Shown: positions 8,095 to 15,958 of the stretch, piece by piece | How the letters are laid out: the number at the start of each line of letters is the position of its first letter | Position numbering within the stretch: the stretch's first letter is position 1 | NCBI RefSeq assembly: GCF_007993815.1 | Contig: NZ_VJWE01000011.1 | Location: 992,001 to 1,056,000 of the forward strand | DNA length: 64,000 bases | Direction: 5' to 3' | DNA from: Acidovorax delafieldii | GTDB taxonomy: Bacteria; Pseudomonadota; Gammaproteobacteria; Burkholderiales; Burkholderiaceae_C | Notes under the pieces: generated by a model | Seen by the model: only the letters and a program-made list of their open reading frames with translations | Database searches by the model: none | What the model was told of the DNA's origin: nothing | Program-made: the position numbers and the translations under genes

Positions 8095-9792
8095 ATGCAC
8101 CACCACAACCCCTCGCAGAGCCGGCCAAAACCGCGCACTGCCGCCCTGCTGATGATGGCCACGGCACTCGCAGCGTCGCTGCTGTGCCAGAACGTGCAGG
8201 CACAACAACCGGAGGCCGCCGCCAGCGCCGCCGCTGTCACAGTCCGCCTGCTGGCCCAGCGGCTGGAGTGGACACCCGCCGCGCCCCATGGCCGTGCCGT
8301 GCTGCGCGTCGCGCGCGACGGCGGCACGCCCCAGGACTTCGTGCTGCGCAGCCCGCTGGTGTTCTCCCTGCAGGACACCCCTCTGCCCGACGGGCGCTAC
8401 GTCTACGAACTGACACTCGCACCTGCCACCAACGCAGTGCGGCGTGACGATGCCGCTGTAGCTCCAGCAGCGCCCGCAGCCAGCCCCATAGGTGCCCAGT
8501 TCAGCGGCTACGTGACCGTGGCCGGTGGCTCTTTCGTGCTGCCGCCTCAGGCACCGCCGCGTGGCGAGGTCGGTGCGGCCGACAGCACCACCACGGCACC
8601 TGCCGCCATCCGGGCCAGCACGCGCATGACCACCAAGGACCAAGTGGTCGCCGACGACCACATCGTCCAGGGCAGCGTCTGCACAGGACTCGACTGCGTC
8701 AACAACGAGGTTTTTGGCGATGACACCCTGCGGCTGAAGGAGAACAACACCCGCATCGGTTTCTGGGACACCCGGCTCACGCCATTTCCCAACAACAGAT
8801 GGACCCTGGTCGCCAATGACACCTCCAGTGGTGGGGCCAGCTACATGGCCATCGAGGATGCCACGGGCGCCAAACTTCCCGCACGCTGGATGGCCGGCGC
8901 ACCGGCACACAGTCTTCACGTGAGCCCACAGGGGCGCGTGGGCATCCGAACGGCCGTGCCCGCGCTGGACCTGCACATGCTGACCACCGATACCCCAGGG
9001 GTACGGCTCGAGCAAAGCAACACCAGCGGCTTCACAGCCCAGACCTGGGACATTGCCGGCAACGAGGCCAATTTCTTCGTGCGCGACGTCACGGGCGGCT
9101 CGCGCCTGCCCCTGCGCATCCGGCCTGGGGCACCGCACTCCAGCCTTGACATCGCCGGCAGCGGCAACGTCGGCCTGGGGACTCCCCGCCCCGTGGCGTC
9201 GCTGAACCTGCGCCGAAGCGACGGCACCGGCACCTTGCTGATTGACAACAGCGCGGCGGCCCCCGCCACGCGCGTGCAGATGGAGTTACAGAACAACGGC
9301 TCCATCGCAGCGCGCCTGGCGCATGGCACGGGCACAGCGTACTGGACCCAGCACACCACTACGTCCAGTGTCAGCCTGGCACCGAGCGGCAGCGGCAGCA
9401 ACGCGTTGTCGGTACAGTCGAGCGGCGGCCTGGTGATCGCCGGTACGCTCAGCCAGGGCTCCAGCCGCACGCTCAAGCACGACATCACAGCGGCGCCGGT
9501 CCATGTCATTCTGGGCGAGGTGGCGCAGCTGCCGCTGTATGCCTGGCGCTACCTGAGCGACCTCAACGCCAGCCTGCACCTGGGCCCCATGGCCGAAGAC
9601 GTGCACCACCGCTTCCAGCTGGGCGCTAGCCCGCAGACGCTTGCACCCAGCGATGTCGCGGGTCTGGCCGCCGCGACAGTCCAGGCTTTGCACCAGAAGC
9701 TGGCTGCCAAGGATGAGGAACTCCTGGCCTTGGCGGAACGCCTCTCAGTCCTGGAACGGCAGCTCCAACGCAAGCGCGGAGGTGCGCAATGA
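8095..9792 (+). CDS. Secreted protein with C-terminal S74-type intramolecular chaperone domain (paralogue 2)
   Basis: This 565-residue protein is a tandem duplicate of the preceding one. Both share segments such as TKDQVVADDLIVQGSLC-like, GLDCVNNE, LEQS..GFTAQTWDI and FFVRDVTGGSRLPLRIRPGA. It has its own signal peptide (LLMMATALAASLLCQ, cut after VQAQ). The S74 module at the C-terminus keeps the Ser-Lys dyad in SSRTLKHDI (about residue 456), followed by LPLYAWRY, LGPMAEDVHHRF and a coiled coil (AAKDEELLALAERLSVLERQ). Two paralogous stalks could form a mixed or alternative trimeric surface fibre; that is inference. Its stop overlaps the start of the next gene by 4 bases. Confidence 0.75.
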   Translation: MHHHNPSQSRPKPRTAALLMMATALAASLLCQNVQAQQPEAAASAAAVTVRLLAQRLEWTPAAPHGRAVLRVARDGGTPQDFVLRSPLVFSLQDTPLPDGRYVYELTLAPATNAVRRDDAAVAPAAPAASPIGAQFSGYVTVAGGSFVLPPQAPPRGEVGAADSTTTAPAAIRASTRMTTKDQVVADDHIVQGSVCTGLDCVNNEVFGDDTLRLKENNTRIGFWDTRLTPFPNNRWTLVANDTSSGGASYMAIEDATGAKLPARWMAGAPAHSLHVSPQGRVGIRTAVPALDLHMLTTDTPGVRLEQSNTSGFTAQTWDIAGNEANFFVRDVTGGSRLPLRIRPGAPHSSLDIAGSGNVGLGTPRPVASLNLRRSDGTGTLLIDNSAAAPATRVQMELQNNGSIAARLAHGTGTAYWTQHTTTSSVSLAPSGSGSNALSVQSSGGLVIAGTLSQGSSRTLKHDITAAPVHVILGEVAQLPLYAWRYLSDLNASLHLGPMAEDVHHRFQLGASPQTLAPSDVAGLAAATVQALHQKLAAKDEELLALAERLSVLERQLQRKRGGAQ

Positions 9793-10508
9793 TGGCCCGC
9801 GCAGCCCGGGCTGCGGCCACCTGGTGCCGACAACTCCTGGCAGGAGCAGGGACCGCAGGCCTCTTGCTGTGGAGCGCTACCGCCGCAGCCCAGAGCATCA
9901 ACGTCACGCCCTCCTCCATTCCCGTCCCGGTGCAGGGTGTGCCTTATAGCGTGACCTTCGTGGGCAGCAATGGTGTGGCGCCGTACCAGTTCCTGGTCAG
10001 CACCGGTGTGCTACCCGTCGGCCTGAGCCTGTCGGCCAGTGGCGCCCTCACGGGAACCCCTACTACCGCAGCGGCCTACAGCTTCACCATCACGGTGTCC
10101 GACTTCCTGGGCCGCGAACTGGACCTGACAGGCACGGGCGCCGTGACCAGCACGCTGGTCATCACCCCGCCCCCCGCACTCCTTGTCAACATTCCCTACA
10201 GCGGACAGATACAGGTGACTGGCGGCACAGGTCCCTACACCTTTGCCATCAACTCGGGCACGCTGCCACCAGGCATGTCGCTCAGCGCCAGCGGCATGCT
10301 GGTCGGCACACCCACGGCTCCCGGCAGCTACGTGCTGGTCATCCAGGTCACAGATGCCAATGGCCTGTCCTCGGTCATCACGCTGAACATCAATGTGACG
10401 GCCCTAGCCACGGGGATTCCTGTCAATGAGCCCTGGATGCTGGCTCTGGCGGCGCTGGGACTGGGCTGGCTCGGGCGGCGGCAACTTCGGCAGCGTCAGC
10501 AGTACTGA
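9789..10508 (+). CDS. Putative-Ig repeat protein with CTERM-like sorting tail
   Basis: The 239-residue product has a signal peptide (residues about 1-36) and then two He_PIG-type immunoglobulin-like repeats: PYQFLVSTGVLPVGLSLSAS with GALTGTPTTAAAYSF, and PYTFAINSGTLPPGMSLSAS with GMLVGTPTAPGSY. The tail IPVNEPWMLALAALGLGWLG then RRQLRQRQ has the motif, membrane helix and basic-cluster layout of IPTL/PEP-CTERM signals, which in other bacteria are processed by an exosortase- or archaeosortase-type enzyme. The first residues of the motif deviate from IPTLSEW. It overlaps the upstream S74 gene by 4 bases, so the three form one unit. Possibly it is an envelope anchor or adhesin partner; this is inference. 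Confidence 0.7.
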   Translation: MMARAARAAATWCRQLLAGAGTAGLLLWSATAAAQSINVTPSSIPVPVQGVPYSVTFVGSNGVAPYQFLVSTGVLPVGLSLSASGALTGTPTTAAAYSFTITVSDFLGRELDLTGTGAVTSTLVITPPPALLVNIPYSGQIQVTGGTGPYTFAINSGTLPPGMSLSASGMLVGTPTAPGSYVLVIQVTDANGLSSVITLNINVTALATGIPVNEPWMLALAALGLGWLGRRQLRQRQQY

Positions 10509-10678
10509 CGCGCTGACGCTGAACGCACAGGCGGTCAGACTGCAGTGTGGCTGCTCCTGGACCACAGGGGCGACCATTCCGTCCGTTGTGCGTCAGGTGT
10601 AGCCTGCCTGACAGACCCTCGGGCAAGACCGCCCTACAGTGGCGTTTCCCACCTCTACAAAAAGCGGAGACACCACCC

Positions 10679-11452
10679 ATGCTCAACATCCCCTCGCTGC
10701 AAGGCAGCGTCAGCCCTGAAGAATGGCAGCTGCGCTGCGACCTGGCCGCGTGCTACCGGCTCGTCGCGCTGTACGGCTGGAGCGACCTGGTCTTCACCCA
10801 CATCAGCGCCAAGCTGCCCGAGTCGGTGTCAGGCCCTGGCGAGCACCACTTCCTGATCAACCCCTATGGCCTCATGTTCGACGAGATCACGGCGTCGAGC
10901 CTGATCAAGGTGGACATGTTGTGCAACAAGCTGCACGACTCGCCCTTCCCTGTGAACCCTGCCGGGTTCGTGATCCACAGCGCCGTGCACGAGGCCCGGC
11001 CCGAGGCGGGCTGCGTGCTGCACACCCACACGCGCGCCGGCGTGGCCGTGAGCGCGCAAAAGGGCGGCGTGCTGCCCATCAGCCAGCAAAGCACCTTTGT
11101 GCTGGGCTCGCTGGCGTACCACGAGTACGAAGGCGTGGCCTTCCGCGACGAAGAAAAGCCGCGCCTGCAGGCCGACCTGGGCGAAGCCAACTTCCTCATG
11201 CTGCGCAACCACGGGCTGCTCACCGTGGGCAAGACCATTGCCGACGCCTTCCTGTCCATGTACACCTTCGAGAACACCTGCCGCATCCAGATCGACGCGC
11301 AGGCCGGCGGCGAACTGACGCAGGTGAACCCGCAGATCGTGAGCGGCGTGGCCCAGGCCATGCGCGTGCAGACCGGCGGCCTGGGCGGCGCCTTTGCCTG
11401 GCCCGCGCTGCTGCGCAAGGTGCAGCGCGACCTGCCTGGATACGACAGCTGA
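10679..11452 (+). CDS. Class II aldolase/adducin family protein
   Basis: The 257-residue product matches the class II aldolase/adducin fold. It has the zinc-site pattern AGCVLHTHTRAGVAVSA (HxH near residues 104-106) and the later HGLLTVGKTIADAF (His near 181), with the preceding FLINPYGLMFDEITASSL segment. Relatives are fuculose-1-phosphate aldolase, ribulose-5-phosphate epimerase and adducin heads; many bacterial members, including this branch, have no proven substrate. The start at 10679 follows GCGGAGA by 7 bases. It stands alone, followed by a strong GC hairpin. Confidence 0.85.
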   Translation: MLNIPSLQGSVSPEEWQLRCDLAACYRLVALYGWSDLVFTHISAKLPESVSGPGEHHFLINPYGLMFDEITASSLIKVDMLCNKLHDSPFPVNPAGFVIHSAVHEARPEAGCVLHTHTRAGVAVSAQKGGVLPISQQSTFVLGSLAYHEYEGVAFRDEEKPRLQADLGEANFLMLRNHGLLTVGKTIADAFLSMYTFENTCRIQIDAQAGGELTQVNPQIVSGVAQAMRVQTGGLGGAFAWPALLRKVQRDLPGYDS

Positions 11453-11479
11453 CGCGACCCCTCCCCGCTGCACCACGCA

Positions 11480-11510
11480 GCAGGCGCCGGGGTTGCGCCC
11501 CGGCGCCTGC
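11480..11510 (+). terminator. Strong GC hairpin 3' of the aldolase gene
   Basis: A 13-bp perfect stem (GCAGGCGCCGGGG, loop TTGCG, CCCCGGCGCCTGC) lies 28 bases after the stop codon. There is no U-tract after it, so classic intrinsic termination is doubtful; it may protect the 3' end. Confidence 0.45.
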
Positions 11511-11568
11511 AAGAATCCGGCACAGCGCATAGGATCGGCGGTTTCCGACCGTTTTCAAGGACCGATCC

Positions 11569-12177
11569 ATGAAGCTTTACTACTCCCCCGGCGCCTGCTC
11601 CCTGTCCCCCCACATCGCCTTGCAAGAGGCCGGCTTGGCCTACACCCCCGTGCTGGCCAGCACCAAGAGCCACAAGCTGCAGGACGGCACCGACTACTAC
11701 ACCATCAATGCGCTGGGCTACGTGCCCGTGCTGGAGCTGGACAACGGCGAGCGCCTGCGCGAAGGCCCGGCCATCGTGCAATACATCGCCGACCAGGTGC
11801 CCGACAAGCAACTCGCCCCCGCCAACGGCACCCTGGCGCGCTACCGCCTGCAAGAGTGGCTGACCTTCATCGGCACCGAGCTGCACAAGGGCTTCAGCCC
11901 CCTGTTCAACCCCGCCACCCCCGAGGAGTACAAGCCCATGGTGCGCGAGCGCCTGCTGCAACGCCTGCAGTGGGTGGATGGCCAGCTCGCCGGCAAGCAG
12001 TACCTGATGGGCGACCAGTTCACCGTGGCCGACGGCTACCTGTTCACCGTGACCAACTGGACCCAGCCCACCAAGCTCGACATCTCCGGCCTGGCCAACC
12101 TGGCGGCCTACCGTGAACGCGTGGGTGCCCGCCCCGCAGTGCAAGCCGCGATGAAGGCCGAAGGCCTGCTGAAATAG
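11569..12177 (+). CDS. gstA: Glutathione S-transferase, beta class (GstA)
   Basis: This cytoplasmic enzyme conjugates or reduces substrates using glutathione. The 202-residue product starts MKLYYSPGACSLSPHIALQE, in which Cys10 within ACSLSPH is the hallmark catalytic cysteine of bacterial beta-class GSTs. It also shows the thioredoxin-fold cis-Pro segment YVPVLELDNG, the glutathione gamma-glutamyl site EGPAIVQYIAD and the C-terminal helical motif MGDQFTVADGYLF. Length matches the class. AAGGA lies 6 bases before the ATG. A 110-bp dispersed repeat begins a few bases after the stop codon. Confidence 0.95.
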   Translation: MKLYYSPGACSLSPHIALQEAGLAYTPVLASTKSHKLQDGTDYYTINALGYVPVLELDNGERLREGPAIVQYIADQVPDKQLAPANGTLARYRLQEWLTFIGTELHKGFSPLFNPATPEEYKPMVRERLLQRLQWVDGQLAGKQYLMGDQFTVADGYLFTVTNWTQPTKLDISGLANLAAYRERVGARPAVQAAMKAEGLLK

Positions 12178-12181
12178 GGAC

Positions 12182-12294
12182 ACCCCCCTGAGGCGCTGCG
12201 CGCCTTCCCCCCGCTCTCGCTACGCGGGCAGGGGGACAACGCCCTCGCTGCGGGACGGCCCTTGCTCGGCGTTCCTGGCCTAGGCCCCGCCAGT
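12182..12294 (+). repeat. 3'-UTR-type dispersed repeat, copy A
   Basis: It begins 5 bases after the gstA stop with CCCCCTGAGGCGCTGCGCGC. It continues with CCTTCCCCC, a GC loop, GGGGGACAACGC, and TCGCTGCGGGACGGCCCTTG then CTCGGCGT. The same sequence in the same orientation relative to the upstream gene follows the NlpC/P60 gene at 45303-45412. C-runs pair with the following G-run, so it can fold. Confidence 0.8.
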
Positions 12295-12342
12295 ATCGAT
12301 TGGGAGCACGTAGCTCGACGCGCGGGCAAAACTCCAGTTGTG

Positions 12343-13569
12343 CTACAGCGGCTTCTGCCGCCACGCTACCAGCGCCCCCACCCACAGCGCGCAGGCCGAG
12401 AACACCAGCCCGCGCGCCAGGCCTCCAGGGCCATCGGCAATCCAGCCTACCACCGTGGGCCCCACGATCTGCCCCGCCGCAAACACGATGGTGAACGCGC
12501 TGATGCCGCTGGCCCACAGCGCCTGCGGCAGGTTGTGCCGCACCAGCGCCGTGGTCGATGCCACCACCGACAGGAACACCCCGCCAAACAGCAGCCCCGA
12601 GGCCAGCACCACCGGCCACGCGCCCGTGACGGCGGGCAGGATGGTGGCCACGCCCAGCAGCGCATTGAGCCGCGCCAGTGCCTCTCCGCCACGGCTGCGG
12701 TCCAGTAGCCCGGCCCAGATGCGTGAAGACAGCACTACGGCCAGCCCCAGCAAGGCGTAGAACAACGTCACCTCGCCCGCACCCCGGCCCTGCTCGCGCA
12801 GCAGCGCCACCACAAAGGTCATGTAGCCGATATAGCCCACGCCAAACAGGCCGTAACCCAGCAGCGCAGGGGCCAGGGCCCGCCAGCGCACGCGGTCGGG
12901 CACTGCAGCCTCCGGTGGGGTTCCGGATGCGGCGGCCACGGGTGCAGCCAGCCCGTTCAACACCCGCGCCGGCCACAGCAATGCCACCGTGGCCGCCACA
13001 CAGGCCAGCGCCAAGGCCCACCAGGCCCAGGTCCAGCCATGCGGCGCGGGCGCCACACCCAGCACGGCTGGCACCAGCAAAGCCGACAGGCTGATGCCCC
13101 AGCCCGTGCCGCCGTAGTACAGGCCCAGCAGCAAACCGCTGCGCCCCGGCACCTGGGCACCCAGCCGCGCCGCCAGCAGCCCCCCGGCAATGAACACCAG
13201 CGCACTGGCCCCACCGGCCAGCAGGCGCTGCACCAGGAGGGGTGCCGCCTGCGTGAAAAAGCCGCTCAGACCCATGAACACCGTGGCCATCACCGCACCT
13301 GCCACCAGCACTGCGCCCGGGGCCGCGCGCCGCAACAGCCAGGGCGTGGCCAGAGCGCCCAACAGATAGCCCAGCGCGTTCGCCGTGTTCATGCCCCCGG
13401 CCAGCGTGTACGACCAGCCCAGGTCTTCGCGCATGGGCGGCAGCAACAGGGCATAGGCAAACCGCGTGATGCCCAGCGAGATGGCGGCGCCCATCGACAA
13501 GGCCACGGCGAGCCACAGGCTGCGCAACGGGGAGATGGAAAGCGGTGCGAAGGGCGGTGGCGAAGGCAT
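12343..13569 (-). CDS. YbfB/YjiJ-family MFS transporter
   Basis: The 408-residue product is a 12-helix major facilitator protein of the YbfB/YjiJ branch. The N-terminal helix reads LAVALSMGAAISLGITRFAY, followed by ALLLPPMREDLGWSYTLAGG and MNTANALGYLLGALATPWLL, which is the family's conserved opening. The N- and C-terminal halves show the expected repeat, for example SRIWAGLLDRSRGGEALARL in the second-half loop. The substrate is unknown. It faces gstA (convergent) across a dispersed repeat and diverges from the old yellow enzyme gene across a 270-bp structured element. Confidence 0.88.
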   Translation of the reverse strand: MPSPPPFAPLSISPLRSLWLAVALSMGAAISLGITRFAYALLLPPMREDLGWSYTLAGGMNTANALGYLLGALATPWLLRRAAPGAVLVAGAVMATVFMGLSGFFTQAAPLLVQRLLAGGASALVFIAGGLLAARLGAQVPGRSGLLLGLYYGGTGWGISLSALLVPAVLGVAPAPHGWTWAWWALALACVAATVALLWPARVLNGLAAPVAAASGTPPEAAVPDRVRWRALAPALLGYGLFGVGYIGYMTFVVALLREQGRGAGEVTLFYALLGLAVVLSSRIWAGLLDRSRGGEALARLNALLGVATILPAVTGAWPVVLASGLLFGGVFLSVVASTTALVRHNLPQALWASGISAFTIVFAAGQIVGPTVVGWIADGPGGLARGLVFSACALWVGALVAWRQKPL

Positions 13570-13697
13570 GGCGGTCCATTCTCATGCAACAGCACCCGCG
13601 CCGCTTGCGCCGCCTGGACAGCACGGGGCTAACACAAAACCGGTGCCCTTGTTGACGCCAGTGCGCTGCACGTTTTGCGCTGCAGCATTAAGCTCCA

Positions 13698-13968
13698 AGA
13701 GCCTGTTGGCGATCTCGCAGGGGATCGCGTTGGAGCGCAATCGGGATGAGTGGATGCTTCGGATGCGCCGCATGGGCTCATGCCCATGCAAGCAGCTGGG
13801 GCGTCCAATCACCCGATTTCGCTCCAACCCTTCGGGCAGTGGCCTTTGCGGGCGGTCTGCGGCGTTGCGGCGCTTGTGGATAGCGGGGCTATCCACTGCG
13901 CACCGCGCCTTGCATCCCCTCCCGCAAAGACCGCTGCGCGACCCCTGGGAGATCGTCAACAGGCTCTT
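13698..13968. repeat. Structured intergenic element 1 (long inverted ends, three-way layout)
   Basis: The ends AAGAGCCTGTTGGCGATCTC... (13698-13729) and their complement (13936-13968) pair over about 31 bp with two mismatches and one bulge. Inside are two side arms. Arm 1 pairs 13730-13745 (TTGGAGCGCAATCGGG) with 13812-13827 and encloses the hairpin GCATGGGC/GCCCATGC. Arm 2 pairs 13841-13855 with 13918-13932 and encloses the hairpin GTGGATAGC/GCTATCCAC. It fills most of the 439-base gap between the divergent MFS and ene-reductase genes. Element 2 at 24781-25046 has the same layout. I do not recognise a named family. Confidence 0.75.
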
Positions 13969-14008
13969 TGCTGCTTTTTTTGCACTGAGCTTTTCAGGAC
14001 CACTCACC

Positions 14009-15112
14009 ATGACCTCATTGTTTGAACCCACCCGCGCGGGCGACCTACAGCTGGCCAACCGCATTGCCATGGCGCCGCTCACGCGCAACCGCTCGCCCGA
14101 GGCCATCCCGACCGACCTGGTCGCCACCTACTACGCGCAGCGCGCCAGTGCCGGTCTCATCATTTCCGAGGCCACAGCCATCAGCCCGCAAGCCCAGGGC
14201 TATGCCGATGTGCCCGGCCTGTACGGCACCGAGCAGCTGGACGGCTGGAAGAAGGTGACCCGCGCCGTGCACGATGCCGGCGGCAAGATCGTGGTGCAGC
14301 TGTGGCATGTGGGCCGCGTCTCGCACACCGACTTGCAACCCGGCAACGCCGCCCCCGTCGCACCCTCGGCCGTGCAGGCCAACACCAAGACCGTGCTCAT
14401 CAAAGACGGCGTGCCCACCTTTACCCCCACCTCCATGCCCCGCGCACTCGATGCCGAAGAGATCCCCGGCATCGTGCAGGACTACCGCCACGCCGCGCGC
14501 AACGCCATTGCGTCAGGTTTTGACGGTGTGGAAATCCACGCGGCCAACGGTTATCTGATCGACCAGTTCCTCAAGACCGGTGCCAACCAGCGCACCGACG
14601 ACTACGGCGGCAGCATCGCCAACCGCGCCCGTCTGCTGCTCGAAGTGACCCGCGCCATCGTTGAGGAAATCGGCGGTGGCCGCACCGGCATCCGCCTGTC
14701 GCCCGTCACGCCCGCCAACGACATCGTGGACGCCGATCCGCAGCCGCTGTTCGACCACGTGGTGCGCCACCTGGGCCCGCTGGGCCTGGCCTACATCCAC
14801 GTCATCGAAGGCGCCACCGGCGGCCCGCGCGAGGTGGAAGGCCGCCCCTTCGACTACGCCGCGCTCAAGGCCGCCTACCGTGCAGCGGGCGGCAAGGGTG
14901 CGTGGATGGTCAACAACGCCTACACCCGCGAGCTGGCCGATGCCGCCCTGGCCAAGGGCGCCGACATCGTGGCCTTTGGCCGCCCCTTCATCGCCAACCC
15001 CGACCTGGTAGCGCGCCTGAAAGCCAACGCACCGCTCAACGAGGTGAACCGCGCCACGCTGTACGGCGGCGGGGCCGAGGGGTACACGGACTACCCGGCG
15101 CTCAGCGCCTGA
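14009..15112 (+). CDS. Old yellow enzyme family alkene (ene) reductase
   Basis: This FMN- and NAD(P)H-dependent enzyme reduces activated C=C bonds or nitro compounds in the cytoplasm. The 367-residue product shows the OYE barrel motifs: RIAMAPLTRNRS (residues about 19-30), QLWHVGRVSH (substrate/flavin site), GFDGVEIHAANGYLIDQFL (with the paired active-site His and Asn) and the C-terminal phosphate-binding IVAFGRPFIANPDL. It is closest in style to NemA/N-ethylmaleimide reductases (about 365 residues). The ATG at 14009 follows AGGA; an in-frame open stretch upstream has no signal and runs through the structured element, so it is not part of the gene. Confidence 0.95.
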   Translation: MTSLFEPTRAGDLQLANRIAMAPLTRNRSPEAIPTDLVATYYAQRASAGLIISEATAISPQAQGYADVPGLYGTEQLDGWKKVTRAVHDAGGKIVVQLWHVGRVSHTDLQPGNAAPVAPSAVQANTKTVLIKDGVPTFTPTSMPRALDAEEIPGIVQDYRHAARNAIASGFDGVEIHAANGYLIDQFLKTGANQRTDDYGGSIANRARLLLEVTRAIVEEIGGGRTGIRLSPVTPANDIVDADPQPLFDHVVRHLGPLGLAYIHVIEGATGGPREVEGRPFDYAALKAAYRAAGGKGAWMVNNAYTRELADAALAKGADIVAFGRPFIANPDLVARLKANAPLNEVNRATLYGGGAEGYTDYPALSA

Positions 15113-15216
15113 GTCCGCACCGCGCCGGAACGGCCCCATGGGGCCGCACCGGTTGCAGCTGGCGCTGCACGAGCCAGCAGTCGCCTGCCGCAGTCAGCAC
15201 CAAACGGCGCAGTCGC

Positions 15217-15804
15217 TCAGGAGGGTGAGCCGAGCCCGATCGGACTGGGCGCCCGCATGACGATGCGGGTGAAGAGCCGGTCATAGGCCGCGTCGCGCGG
15301 CTTGCCCGGGGCCAGCGGGTTGGTGTTGCTGGCAAAGGCCGCGTCGATGGCGGTCCAGTCGCCCGGCTGCAGGGCCTCCTGCGCGGCGGGCAGCACCACG
15401 GTTTCTTCCAGGCGCATGTGCTCCAGATAAAAGCGGATGTAGCGCTCCAGCGCCAGCGCAAACGCCTCGCGGCGCGCGTCGCCCATCAGCTCCCAGCCCA
15501 GCAGCAGGTGCTGCAGTTCGCGCACCGCAGCCTCGCCGCCCTCGTGGTCACGCTCCAGCTGGGCGATGGCCTCGGCCGCCTGGGGTGAGCGCTCAGCCAC
15601 CTTGGGGAACAGCCACTGCGACTCCTTGGGGTGGTGCTGGCGCTCGGGAAACTCGTCGATGTAGAACAGCATGGCCCGCATCACGTCAAAGAACGCGGCG
15701 GGCTCGTCGCCCGGGCCCTGGTCCAGCATCAGGCGCAGCGAGTGCAGCACCGCCGCGAGCGACGCATGCTCCTCGCGAATGGTTCGCAGACTGATCGACG
15801 GCAT
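15217..15804 (-). CDS. Hemerythrin-like HHE cation-binding protein
   Basis: The 195-residue product has the His/Glu pattern of the HHE four-helix bundle that binds a di-iron centre: REEHASLAAVLHSLR, QHHPKESQWLFP, ERDHEGGEAAV and YLEHMRLEETVVLP. Relatives bind O2 or NO or protect iron-sulfur centres; the specific role here is unknown. The start at 15804 has GGGAG 7 bases before it, and further upstream in-frame sequence looks non-coding. A terminator for the neighbouring chemoreceptor lies 98 bases upstream, so it is transcribed on its own. Confidence 0.85.
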   Translation of the reverse strand: MPSISLRTIREEHASLAAVLHSLRLMLDQGPGDEPAAFFDVMRAMLFYIDEFPERQHHPKESQWLFPKVAERSPQAAEAIAQLERDHEGGEAAVRELQHLLLGWELMGDARREAFALALERYIRFYLEHMRLEETVVLPAAQEALQPGDWTAIDAAFASNTNPLAPGKPRDAAYDRLFTRIVMRAPSPIGLGSPS

Positions 15805-15901
15805 GGCGCACTCCCCAGGTTCAACAAGGCCCCAAGGGTGCCACGCGTGCACGGGTGCGCCCATGACGCAGGTCAATAAACCGCCGGGCAGCTCTGCCCA
15901 C

Positions 15902-15933
15902 AAAAAAGCCCCGCAGACCAAGCCTGCGGGGCT
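15902..15933 (-). terminator. Intrinsic terminator of the chemoreceptor gene
   Basis: On the minus strand AGCCCCGCA and TGCGGGGCT form a 9-bp stem followed directly by TTTTTT. It lies 26 bases after the chemoreceptor stop and separates it from the hemerythrin gene. Confidence 0.9.
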
Positions 15934-15958
15934 CATCGGAAGAAAAGGCCTGGTGCGG

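Noticed and set aside
6500..10508. Idea that the S74 proteins mark a prophage remnant.
   Set aside because: Both have Sec-type signal peptides, no phage structural, lysis or integrase genes adjoin, and the flanking genes are ordinary chromosomal ones.
13698..13968. Element 1 considered as an insertion sequence.
   Set aside because: It has no transposase-like ORF and is only about 270 bp; a non-autonomous or RNA element fits better.
15128..15146. CGGCCCCATGGGGCCG palindrome after the ene-reductase gene as a terminator.
   Set aside because: No loop and no U-run; no support for termination.
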